Assembly: GCF_001659605.2 (NCBI RefSeq)
Contig: NC_035170.2
Location: 18,984,948-19,048,947, forward strand
DNA from: Manihot esculenta
Lineage: Eukaryota > Streptophyta > Magnoliopsida > Malpighiales > Euphorbiaceae
DNA length: 64,000 nt
Direction: 5' to 3'
In this document: positions 23,001-35,000 of the stretch, in pieces
How the letters are laid out: every line of letters begins with the position of its first letter
Position numbering within the stretch: position 1 is the first letter of the stretch
Program-made: the position numbers and the translations under genes
Notes under the pieces: generated by a model
Told to the model about the DNA's origin: nothing
What the model saw: the letters and a program-made list of their open reading frames with translations, nothing else
Database searches by the model: none

Positions 23001-26000
23001 ATTATCTTTTGTTGAATCTTTTCACGAACAAAATGACAATCAATCTCGATGTGTTTAGTCCTCTCGTGAAATACTGGATTGGAGGCAATGTGGATAGCTG
23101 CTTGATTATCACACCACAACTTAGCAGGCACCGAATTTGAGAACCCAACTTCTTCCAATAGTTGACGTACCCACAAGATTTCACAAACGACTTGTGCCAT
23201 GGCTCGATATTCAGATTCAACACTAGAACGGGAGACTACATTTTGCTTCTTACTTTTCCATGAGACCAAGTTACCTCCCACAAAAATACAATACCCAGTA
23301 GTTGACCTCCTATCAATCTTCGAGCCTGCCCAATCAGCATCAGAAAAACATTCAATATTTGAGTGCCCATAGTTATCATAGAATAGCCATCGCCCTGGGG
23401 CCCCTTTAAAGTAACAAAGAATCTGTCCCAAAGCATCTGTCCCAAAGCATCCCACTGGGCAACAATAGGAGAGGACATAAACTGACTTACCACATTCATT
23501 GAATATGCAATGTCAGGACGAGTCACCGTCAAATAATTCAGCTTGCCAACTAATCTTCTATACCTTTCAGGATCTGCAAAGGGCTCATTGTCTTCTATGG
23601 TAAGTTGAAGGTTAGGGATCATTGGGGCACTACAAGGCTTAGCACCCAATTTTCCTGTTTCTGCTAACAAATCAAGAACATATTTTCTTTGAGATAAGAA
23701 GATGCCTTTCTTACACCGCATAACTTCGATTTCCAAGAAATATTTCAATGAACCCAAATCCTTTGTATGAAACTGTGTTTTAAGAAATTTTTTTAGGGAT
23801 GTGATGCTAGCATTGTCACTTCCTGTGATAACGATATCATTCACATATACTACAAGCAGAATTACTCCACTATCAGAATTTCTATAAAACACTGAGTGAT
23901 CACACTTACTCATCTTCATTCCAAACTGTTGGACCACCTCACTAAACCTGCCAAACCATGCCCGAGGACTCTGTTTCAAGCCATAAAGGGATTTTCGAAG
24001 TCTACAAACCTTGCCTGACTCTCCCTGAGCAACAAAACCAGGTGGTTGCTCAATATAGACCTCCTCTTGACGATCACCATGAAGAAAAGCATTTTTAATA
24101 TCCAGTTGATACAAAGGCCAATCATGTGTAGCTGCCAAGGAAATAAACAATCGAACAGATGCGAGCTTGGCAATTGGAGAAAATGTATCAGAATAGTCAA
24201 CTCTATAAGTTTGTGCATAACCATTGGCCACTAAACGGGCCTTGAGGTGAGCAACAGATCCATCAGGATTTACTTTCACTGCAAACACCCATTTGCATCC
24301 AATAGCCCACTTTCCTGGGGGCAAGGACATCAACTCCTAAGTCCCATTAGTGTCAAGGGCCATCATTTCCTCTTCTATTGCGGCACGCCAACCAGGATGG
24401 GACAAAGTCTCAATAACAGTTTTGGGAACTGAAATAGGATCTAAAGCAGTGGCAAAACCACGAGAAGAAGAGGATAATTGATCATAAGAGACACAAGCTG
24501 AAATAGGATAAGTGCAAGTACGTTTACTTTTGCGAAGAGCAATGGCAAATCCAAATCAGACAGTGAAGGATCAGTGGGAGCAGGATCTGTCGACGAAGAA
24601 GCGGGTAGCGGAGTGGAGTCAGAGTCCTCTAAGCGTTTTGAATACACATGAAAGATGGGAGGCGACCTGGCACATGAGCGAAAGGTATAGGTGTAGTCTG
24701 AGGAGACAGAGAGCGAACGGTGTATAACAAAAGGTCATCTTTCTCACCTTGGGTGTTATAAACAGATGATGGCGGAAAAAAACGGAGTGGACTCAAAGAA
24801 TGCTACATCTGTAGACACAAGTTACCGATTCAGATCAGGAGAAAAATAACGATACCCTTTTTGACATCGAGAGTAGCCAAGGAAGACACATTTGAGTGAT
24901 TTGGGATCCAATTTAGTAACCTGTGGACAAACAACACGAACAAAACAAGTACACCCAAAGATACGTGGGTCAATAGGAAACAAAGATTTAGTGGGAAATA
25001 AAATATTATAAGGGATATCACCATGAAGGATGGAGGAAGGCATGCGATTAATCAAAAAACAAGCAGTGGATACAGCATCAGCCCAAAAACATTTAGGTAC
25101 TTTCATTTGGAATAGGAGGGCTCTGGCTACTTCAAGAAGATGTCGATTTTTGCTTTCGGCAACTCCATTTTGTGAAGGAGTGTCAACACAAGAGGACTGA
25201 TGAAGAATCTCTTTTTGTAATAAATAAGATTGAAATTCTCTAAAGAGATACTCTTTAGCATTATCACTTTGCTAATGGGAACATTGAATTTGGTTTGGAT
25301 TTCAGCATAAAACGCACAAAAGATAGAAAATAATTCTGAACGACTCTTCATTAAAAATAACCAAGTAGTACGAGAGAAGTCATCAACAAAAGTAACAAAG
25401 TACTTAAAGCCAGACTTAGACACAGTAGGACAAGGACCCCAAACATCTGAATGTACTCACTCAAAGGGGGACGAAGCCCGTTTATTGACTCGAGATACTG
25501 AAGGCAAACGATGATGTTTGGCAAATTGACAAGACTCACAATCTAAAACAGACAAAGAATGAAACTGTGGATATAACTTCTTCAAAGCCAAGAGAGAAGG
25601 ATGCCCCAAATGACAATGAACATCAAAAGGTGTTAAACGCGTGGAACATGCAAGTGATCTAGGTAGTTGCTGATCCAAGACGTAGAGACCCTCTAACTCA
25701 CGTCCTCTACCAATAATCTGCTTCGTTGAAAGATCCTGAAAAATATAGTGATTAGGAAAGAATGAGACACAACAATTCAATGTACGAGTGAGTTTACTAA
25801 CAGAAAGCAAATTAAATGCGAACTTAGGGAGACATAACACAGAGGATACAGAAAGAGAAGGGGTTAAGTTGACATGACCAGAACCCATGACAAAAGATTT
25901 AGTACTGTAGATGGATAATATTTGTTATATTTCACAATAGAGATTACAACCTATTTATACATGAGAGATGGTATCTAAACAGGAAGAAAAATCAAGGCTA

Positions 26001-29000
26001 TGATTATACAATCCCTAAGATTAAGCAACTGACCCATTTATCAATATTTACTTCCTATATTAATATATTTACTTTCTATAACTTATAACACTCCCTCTCA
26101 AGTTGGATTATAAATGTTAATCATGTCCAACTTGTTACATATATAATCAACTCGAGTCCCATTTAGAGCTTTAGTGAAAATATCTCCTAATTGTTCTCCA
26201 GTTTGGATATATTCTGTTGATATTATCTTTTATTGGACCTTTTCACGAACAAAATGACAATCAATCTCGATGTGTTTAGTCCTCTCGTGAAATACTGGAT
26301 TGGAGGCAATGTGGATAGCTGCTTGATTATCACACCACAACTTAGCAGGCACTGAATTTGTGAACCCAACTTCTTCCAACAATTGACGTACCCACAAGAT
26401 TTCACAAACGGCTTGTGCCATGGCTCGATATTCAGATTCAGCACTAGAACGGGAGACCACATTTTGCTTCTTACTTTTCCATGAGACCAAGTTACCTCCC
26501 ACAAAAACACAATACCCAGTAGTTGATCTCCTATCAACTTTCGAGCCTGCCCAATCAGCATCAGAAAAGCATTCAATATTTGAGTGCCCATGGTTACCAT
26601 AGAATAAGCCTCGCCCTGGGGCCCCTTTAAGGTAACAAAGGATCTGTCCCAGAGCATCCCACTGGGCAACAGTAGGAGAGGATATAAACTGACTTACCAA
26701 ACTCACTTAATATGCAATATCAGGACGAGTCACTATAAAATAATTCAGCTTGCCAACTAATCTTCTATACCTTCCAGAATTTGCAAATGGCTCACTGTCT
26801 TCTGTGGTAAGTTGAAGGTTAGGGGTCATTGGGGCACTACAAGGCTTAGCACCCAATTTTCCTGTTTCTGCCAACAAATCAAGAACATATTTTCTTTGAG
26901 ATAAGAAGATGTCTTTCTTACACCGCATAACTTCGATTCCCAAGAAATATTTCAAGGAACCCAAATCCTTTATATGAAACTGTGTTTTAAGAAATTCTTT
27001 TAGGAATGTGATGCCATCAATGTCACTTCCTGTAATGACGATATCATCCACATATACTATAAGCAGAATTACTCCACTATCAGAATTTCTATAAAACACT
27101 GAGTGATCCCACTTACTCATTTTCATTCCAAACTGTTGGACCACCTCACTAAACCTGCCAAACCATGCTCGAGGACTCTGTTTCAAGCCATAAAGGGATT
27201 TTCGAAGTCTACAAACCTTACCTGATAATAAAACCAGGTGGTTGCTCAATATAAACCTCTTCCTGAAGACCACCATGAAGAAAAGCATTTTTAATATCCA
27301 GTTGATGCAAAGGCTAATCATGAGTAGCCTCCAAGGAAATAAACAATCGGACAGATGCAAACTTGGCAACTGGGGAGAATGTATCAGTATAGTCAACTCC
27401 ATAAGTTTGTGCATAACCTTTAGCCACTAAACGGGCTTTGAGGCGAGCAATAGATCCATCAGGGTTTACTTTCACTGCAAACACCCATTTGCACCCAATA
27501 GCCCGCTTTCCTAGGGGCAAGGACATAAACTCTCAAGTACCATTAGTGTCAAGGGCCATCATTTCCTCTTCCATTGCTGCACGCCAACCAGGATGGGACA
27601 AAGCCTCAATAACAGTTTTGGGAATTGAAATAGAATCTAAAGCAGTGACAAAACAACGAGAAGAGGAGGATAATTGATCATAAGAGACACAAGATGAAAT
27701 AGGGTAAGTGCAAATACGTTTACCTTTGCGAAGAGCAATGGGCAAATCCAAATCAGACAGTGAAGGATCAGTGGGAGTAGGATCAGTCGACGAAGAAGCG
27801 GGTAGCGGAACGGAGTCAGAGTCCTCTAAGCGTCTGGAATACACATGAAAGATGGGAGGGCGACCTGGCACATAAGCGAAAGGTGTAGGAGTAGTCTGAG
27901 GAGACAGAGAGTGAACAGTGTATAACAAGAGGTCATCTTCCTCCTCCTGGGTATTATAAACAGATGATGGCGGAAAAAACGGAGTAGACTCAAAGAATGT
28001 TACATCCGCAGACATAAGATACCGATTCAGATCAGGAGAAAAACAACGATACCCTTTATGACGTCGAGAGTAGCCAAGGAAGACACATTTGAGTGATTTG
28101 GGATCCAATTTAGTAACCTGTAGACGAACATCACGAACAAAACAAGTACAACCAAAGATACGTGGCTCAATAGGAAATAAAGATTTAGTGGGAAACAAAA
28201 TGTTATAAGGGATATCACCATGAAGGATGGAGGAAGGCATGCGATTGATCACAAAACAAGCAGTTGATGCAGCATCAGCCCAAAAACATTTAGGTACCTT
28301 CATTTGGAATAAGGAGGCTCTGGCTACTTCAAGAAGATGCTGATTTTTTCTTTCAGCAACTCTATTTTGTGAAGGAGTGGCAACACAAGAGGACTGATGA
28401 AAAATTCCTTTTTGTAACAAATAAGATTGAAATTCCCCAGAGAGATACTCTTTAGCATTATCACTTTGCAATATACGGATGGAAGTATTGAATTGGGTTT
28501 GGATTTCAGCATAAAATGCACAAAAAATAGAAAATAATTCTGAACGACTCTTCATTAAAAATAACCAAGTAGTACGAGAGAAATCATCAACAAAAGTAAC
28601 AAAATACTTAAAGCCAGACTTAGACACAACAGGACAAGGACTCCAAACATCTGAATGGACTAACTCAAAGGGGGACGAAGCCCGTTTATTGACTCGAGAC
28701 AGTGTAGGTAAACGATGATGTTTGGCAAATTGACTAGACTCACAATCTAGAATAGACAAAGAATGAAAATGTGGATATAACTTCTTCAAAGCCGAGAGAG
28801 AAGGATGCCCCAAATGACAATGAACATAAAAGGTGTTAAACGTGTGGAGCATACCAGAGATCGGGGAGATCGAGGTAGTTGCTGATTCAAGATGTAAAGA
28901 CTCTCTGACTCACTCCCTCTACCAATAATCTACTTCGTCGAAAGATCCTGAAAAATATAGTGATCAGGAAAGAATGAGACACAACAATTCAATGCACGAG

Positions 29001-32000
29001 TGAGTTTATTAACGGAAAGCAAATTAGATGCGAACTTAGGGAGACATAAAACAGAGGATACAGAAAGAGAAAGGGTTAAGTTGGCATGACTAGAACCCAT
29101 GACAGAAGATTTAGTGCCATCAGCAAGAGTAACATAAGAAGGTGATGTATGAGACTCAAGATTGGACAAAAGGGTAGAATTACCTGACATATGATTGGTA
29201 GCACCAGAATCAATAACCCATTTGGAGGATGAAGACACAAGACATGCAGTAGGGTTACTTGACTTGGCAATTGCAGTGATAGAGGAGGAATTAAAGGATT
29301 TTAGAGATGTCTGGTGAAACTTTGATGAAAGGAAGAAAAAGAGAGCAGAAGATTTGAGAGAAAATACTTGATTATTCCCCTCAATTGGGGTATATATACT
29401 ACTTACAAGAGTACATACTAGGTAAGAAAATAAATTAATTCCCTAATTATAGTCTAATCATATCCCAATCATATCACACAATCATATCCCTAATTACCAC
29501 TACAAATCTAGGCTATTTACAGAAATAATCTCAACACTCCCCCTCAAACTGGAGCATACATATCATATGCTCCAAGCTTGTTACAAATATACTCAATTCG
29601 TGGTCCTCGAAGTGATTTTGTGAAAACATCAGCTAGCTGATCATTTGAGTTGACAAAGCTAGTAGAAATGCATCCGGACTCAATCTTTTGCCTAATAAAA
29701 TGGCAATCCACCTCTATATGCTTCATCCTCTCATGAAAAACTGGATTTGATGCAATATGGAGGGCAGCTTGATTATCACATATCAACTTCATTTGGCCAG
29801 TATCACTATATTTCAATTCCTTAAGGAGTTGCTTCAACCAGATGAGTTCGCATGTTGCTAAAGCCATAGCTCGATATTCTGCTTCTGCACTTGATCTTGC
29901 AACCACACTTTGTTTTTTACTTTTCCAGGATATGAGATTCCCTCCAATCATAATGCAATATCCTGAAGTAGATCGTCTATCTGAAGGGGAACCTGCCCAA
30001 TCTGCATCAGAATAGCCAACAATTTGTGAGTGCCCCTTGTCTTTATAGAGTAGACTCTGTCCTGGAGCTCCTTTGATATATCTAAAAATGCGAATGACTG
30101 CATCCCAGTGACTACTGTATGGAGTTTGAAGAAATTGACTAACCACACTTACAGCAAAGGAAATATCTGGTCGTGTGATAGTGAGATAATTGAGCTTGCC
30201 GACTAATCTTCTGTATCTAGCAGGATCTTTAAGTGGCTCCCCCTATTCAGGAACAAGCTTAACATTTGGATCCATGGGAGTATCCACATGTCTACAGTCT
30301 AACATGCCTGTTTCTTCCAATATATCCAAAGCATATTTTCGTTGAGAAATTGCAATACCTGTTTTAGACTGTGCCACTTCAATTCCCAAGAAATATTTCA
30401 GTTTCCCCATATCTTTAGTTTGGAAATCACTGAACAAATGTTGCTTAAGCTGAGAGATTCCATCATGATCATTTCCTGTAATGACAATATCATCAACATA
30501 GACCACCAAGTAGATGCATCTATCACCATTATAACGAAAAAATACGGAATGATCAGAATTACTTCGAGACATTCCAAACTGTTGAACTACAGTGCTAAAT
30601 CGTCCCAACCATGCTCTTGGAGACTGTTTTAGCCCATACAAAGAGCATCGAAGACGACATACTAAGCCTGACTCCCCCTGAGCAACAAACCAAGTAGACG
30701 ACATACTATGTAGTCTTTTCTGGCATTCGTTAGATTCAAAATTGTTGACTTATTTAACTAATCCTAGCTGATTCTAGAGATTTGATTTGATATGATTAGG
30801 ATCCTTAATTATCTCTGTAATTATTATTTGATTATTTACTTCCTGTTTAGATATGATTCTCTGTGTATAAATAGTCATGTAGACCAATTGTAAAGATTAA
30901 GAGTGAAATACAAAAATACTCAAAATTTTCCCAAAATTCTTCATGGTATCAGAGCTTTTTCCTGATTTTTTGGGTCCAAATTCAATTTTTCATTTTTAGG
31001 GTTTCAAAACCCTAGATCTACCAATTTTGGTACTAACCCATCTAGGAGCCTCTTTTTCTCTCACCGTCGGCACTAGGAGAACCGCCGGACTGCCGCCGGC
31101 CGATCGACCAGCTCCGACGTCGGAAAAGCCTGCGCGTGAGGCTCACGCGCCACCCCTTCCCGGCGCTTGACCCGTCGCTTCCCGGCGCGTGATCCATCGT
31201 CTGTCACTGTTTCGCCGCTCAGATCACCCCGGCGACGATTCCGACCATCTTTCCGGCTCTCCCGTGCTGTTACCCGGTCTTTTGGTGAATCAATTGAGCT
31301 TTCTTGTGTGTACAACCTTGGGTACCTCCTATTCTTTACTATGGCAGAAGGTAAAAGGGTCTCGATTCCTAACTCTGATAATCCTTCCTTGCAAATTAGT
31401 CCTATAAAACTTGATGGAACCAATTATCTTGCTTGGTCAAGGTTTTGTTTGTTGTTTATCAAGGCTAGAGGATTGCAGGGTTATGTCACTGGTAATAAAA
31501 AGCAACCTGATGAGAGTGATCCAGATTTCCCTCAATGGGACTCGGATAATTGTCTTGTTATGACATGGTTACTGAACTCTATGCAACCTCATATCTCTAA
31601 GTCCTATTTGTTAATTGATACTGTTGCAAAGATATGGAAAGCTTTGTCCTTAACTTATTCCAAGATTGGGAATGATGCCCAAATTTATGATATTCGGAAT
31701 AAGATTCATGGTACTAAGCAAGGAGAAATGACTATCTCTCAATTTTATTCTGAGTTATGTGGCTTATGGCAGGAGCTTGATTACTATCAAGACTTCCAGG
31801 CAGATTGCACTGGAGATGCAGTCAAATTTCGAAAAATGATTGAAAAGGAGCGGGTCTATGATTTTCTTGCAGGGTTGAATAACGAATATGATCCAATTCG
31901 GGTCCAAGTGTTGGGAAGAAATCCTTTTCCTTCTTTAGAAGAGGCCCATGCCCATGTTCAACAAGAGGAAAGTCGTCGACATGCTATGCTCCATACTGCA

Positions 32001-35000
32001 CCAGTTGAAAAGGTTGGGTTGACTACCAGTTTGAGCACACCACAACCTCCTACTTCTGAGAAAGATCACTTACACTGTGACTATTGTGGGAAACCAAGGC
32101 ATACCAAAGAGACTTGTTGGAAGTTACATGGTCGTCCCACTAGAGGTCGTGGAGGAAAACGAGGTACCTCTAGAAATCAAGCTAAGTTAGCAGAAACTGT
32201 GGAGGAGCCCTTTAAGGAGACAACAACGACTGAGTTCCTTTCCCCTAATGAACTTCAGAGTCTCAAGCGCCTCTTGTCTCATATTGACACCTCTTCATCC
32301 TCTGGTGCTACATCTAACTTTGTAAAGTCAGGTAATGCTTCCTCTTTTAATAATGTTCCATGGATTATCGATTCTGGTGCGAATAGACATATGACAGGCT
32401 CTTATAAAGGCTTTCTCAATTATTCTCCTTCTCTAACCAAAGATAGTGTCAGAATTGCTGATGGCTCTTTTACTCCCATATCCGGAACAGGTTCTGTTAT
32501 TTGCACATCCAACATTAAATTATCATCTGTCCTTCATGTTCCCCACTTTCCTGTCAACCTTTTATCTGTCAGTGCTATCACCAATGCTCTTAACTGTAAA
32601 ATTGAATTCTTTCCTGATCATTGTGTTATTCAAGATCTTCGCACAGGGAAGATGATTGGCAATGGTAGGCTGCATGATGGCTTATACATGTTGGAGGGTG
32701 ATCCGACTTCTTCGATATCTCAAGCCTGTTTTGGAGAAAATAAGGATGTCAATCAGGAAATAATACAGTGGCACCGGCGGTTAGGGCATCCATCATTTTT
32801 TGTTTTAGAAAAACTTTATCCTGATTTGTTTGCTAAAACCCAGTTTGGCTCTTTATGTTGTGATGCTTGTGAGTATGCTAAACACACTAGAACATCCTAT
32901 CCTTTGAGTCATAATAAAAGTCAAATTCCTTTTGCAACTATTCATTCTGATGTTTGGGGGCCTACTCAAATGGTCTCCTTATCTGGTAATCGATGGTTTG
33001 TCACCTTTATTGATTGTTGCACTTGAATGACTTGGGTCTATTTGATTAAAGCTAAAAGTGATGTCTTTTCTTGTTTTCAATCCTTTCATAAGATGGTTTG
33101 TACTCAATTTGATACTAAGGTGAAAATTTTGAGAACTGACAATGGAAGAGAATACATGGATAGTAGCTTTTCTGCTTATTTGGAGAGTAATGGGATAATA
33201 CACCAGACTAGTTGTCCTTATACTAGTGCTCAAAATGGCGTTGCTGAGAGGAAAAATAGACATCTATTGGAGGTAGCTCGATCTCTTATGTTCACCATGA
33301 ATCTACCCAAAACATATTGGGGAGATGCAATTCTTACATCTGCTTATCTTATCAATAGAATGCCTCTCAAGACCCTTGACTTTATGAGTCCTTTGACGGC
33401 TCTACAAGGGAAGAATTCATACGTTGTTCCACCAAAAGTATTTGGGTGTGTTTGCTTTGTCCATACTAGGACGGCAGGAAAACTGGATCCCAAGGCCCTT
33501 AAATGTGTGTTTGTTGGGTATTCTCCAACACAGAAGGGATACAAGTGTTATCATCCTCCCTCTAGGAAATACTTCGTTAGTATGGATGTTACCTTCTGAG
33601 AAACTGAATCCTACTTCAGTACCACCCACTCACCTCTTCAGGGGGAGAATAATGAGCAAGAAGAGGTGATCCCGAATTCTGTGATTCTGAATGATATGGT
33701 TCAACTAGAAAGTTTGAGTTCTAGTAGACAGGGGGAGATGTCCAATCAGGGAGAGAGAACTGGTCGTTTGGACAAGCCAGATTTGAGAAGGTATTCAAGG
33801 AGAGATAAGGCAGAAGAAGCCATTATGCAGTCTACTCAAAGTCAAGAATCTTCTCCTGGTGAGTTACCCACAACTCTTTCTTCTGGTGAGTTACCCACAA
33901 CTCTTGAATGTTTCAATGACTTAGATAAACCTATTGCACAAAGAAAAGGGGTCAGATCTTGCAATAAACACCCTATTTCTAACTTTGTTTCTGATGAATC
34001 TTTATCTCCTTCCTATAGAGCCTTTGCCTTGTTTATTTCCTCTGTGTCTATTCCACAGGATTGGAAGAAAGCTCTTGCAGATCCTAAATGGAAGAAAGCA
34101 ATGATTGAAGAGATGAAAGCATTGGCTAAAAATGAGACTTGGGAGCTTGTCACTCTCCCACCTGAGAAGAAACTCGTTGGCTGTAAATAGGTGTTCACAG
34201 TGAAACACAAAGCTGATGGCACAATTGAATGGTTTAAGGCCAGATTGGTTGCTAAATGATTCACCTAAACCTATGGAGTGGATTACCAAGAGACATTTGC
34301 CCCAGTTGCAAAAATGAACTCAATCAGAGTTTTGTTATCTTGCGCAGCCAACTTGGACTGGGACTTGCAACAGTTTGATGTGAAGAATGCTTTCCTCCAT
34401 GGAGATTTAGAGGAAGAAGTGTTCATAGAAATTCCTCCTGGGTTCGCTGATGAGAAGACACAAGGAAAGGTGTGCAGGTTAAAAAAGGCTTTGTATGGAC
34501 TAAAACAATCTCCCAGAGCTTGGTTTGACAGGTTTAGCAGAGCCATGATGTCCTTTGGTTACCAACAAAGCAATGCTGATCACACTCTGTTTATCAAACA
34601 TCATAAGGGTAAGATCATCATTTTTATTGTGTATGTTGATGATATAGTGGTGACAGGTGATGACAAAGAGGAAATGGCTCAACTAAAGAGGTTGTTGGCC
34701 CAGGAATTTGAAATCAAAGATCTGGGAAAACTGCAATATTTTCTAGGTATCAAGGTGGTTAGATCAGAAAAATGAATTTTCATCTCCCAAAGAAAGTACA
34801 TTCTGGATCTTTTGGAAGAAACTGGTATGATGGGGTGTAAACCAGCAGAATCTCCCATTGAAAGTAATCACAAGCTGAAAGCAGGAACTGGTGAGTCCGT
34901 GGATATTGGAAGATATCAGAGATTGGTAGGAAGGTTGATTTATCTCTCACACACTCGACCGGATATAGCCTATGCTGTTAGCTTAGTCAGCCAATTCATG

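Larger units (their letters stand above)
22678..25905 (-). mobile_element. Copia-1: Ty1/copia element lacking gag and 5' LTR
   Basis: The LTR at 22678-22868 has matching ends TGTTATAG and CTATAACA and is followed by the purine tract complement CTCCCCCTC. The minus-strand internal region runs RNase H, reverse transcriptase, integrase, gag-pre-integrase, and stops at 25905 where copia-2 begins. The flank ATTGT (22673-22677) has no partner on the right. It is inserted in gypsy-2. Confidence 0.88.
25906..29314 (-). mobile_element. Copia-2: same family as copia-1, inserted within it; gag and 5' LTR missing
   Basis: The LTR at 25906-26090 (TGTAGATGG to CTTATAACA) interrupts copia-1 at the protease boundary; the left flank is AGTAC. 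The internal minus-strand order is RNase H, reverse transcriptase, integrase, gag-pre-integrase, protease. At 29314 the protease-proximal gag is cut by the LTR of copia-3A and does not resume. Copia-1 and copia-2 differ at scattered positions and are clearly one family. Confidence 0.88.

Noticed and set aside
31167..31340. Upstream extension of the copia-4 frame before the ATG at 31341
   Set aside because: The sequence is the GC-rich leader; gag homology starts just after the ATG at 31341, and related copia-5 has a palindrome here, not coding sequence.
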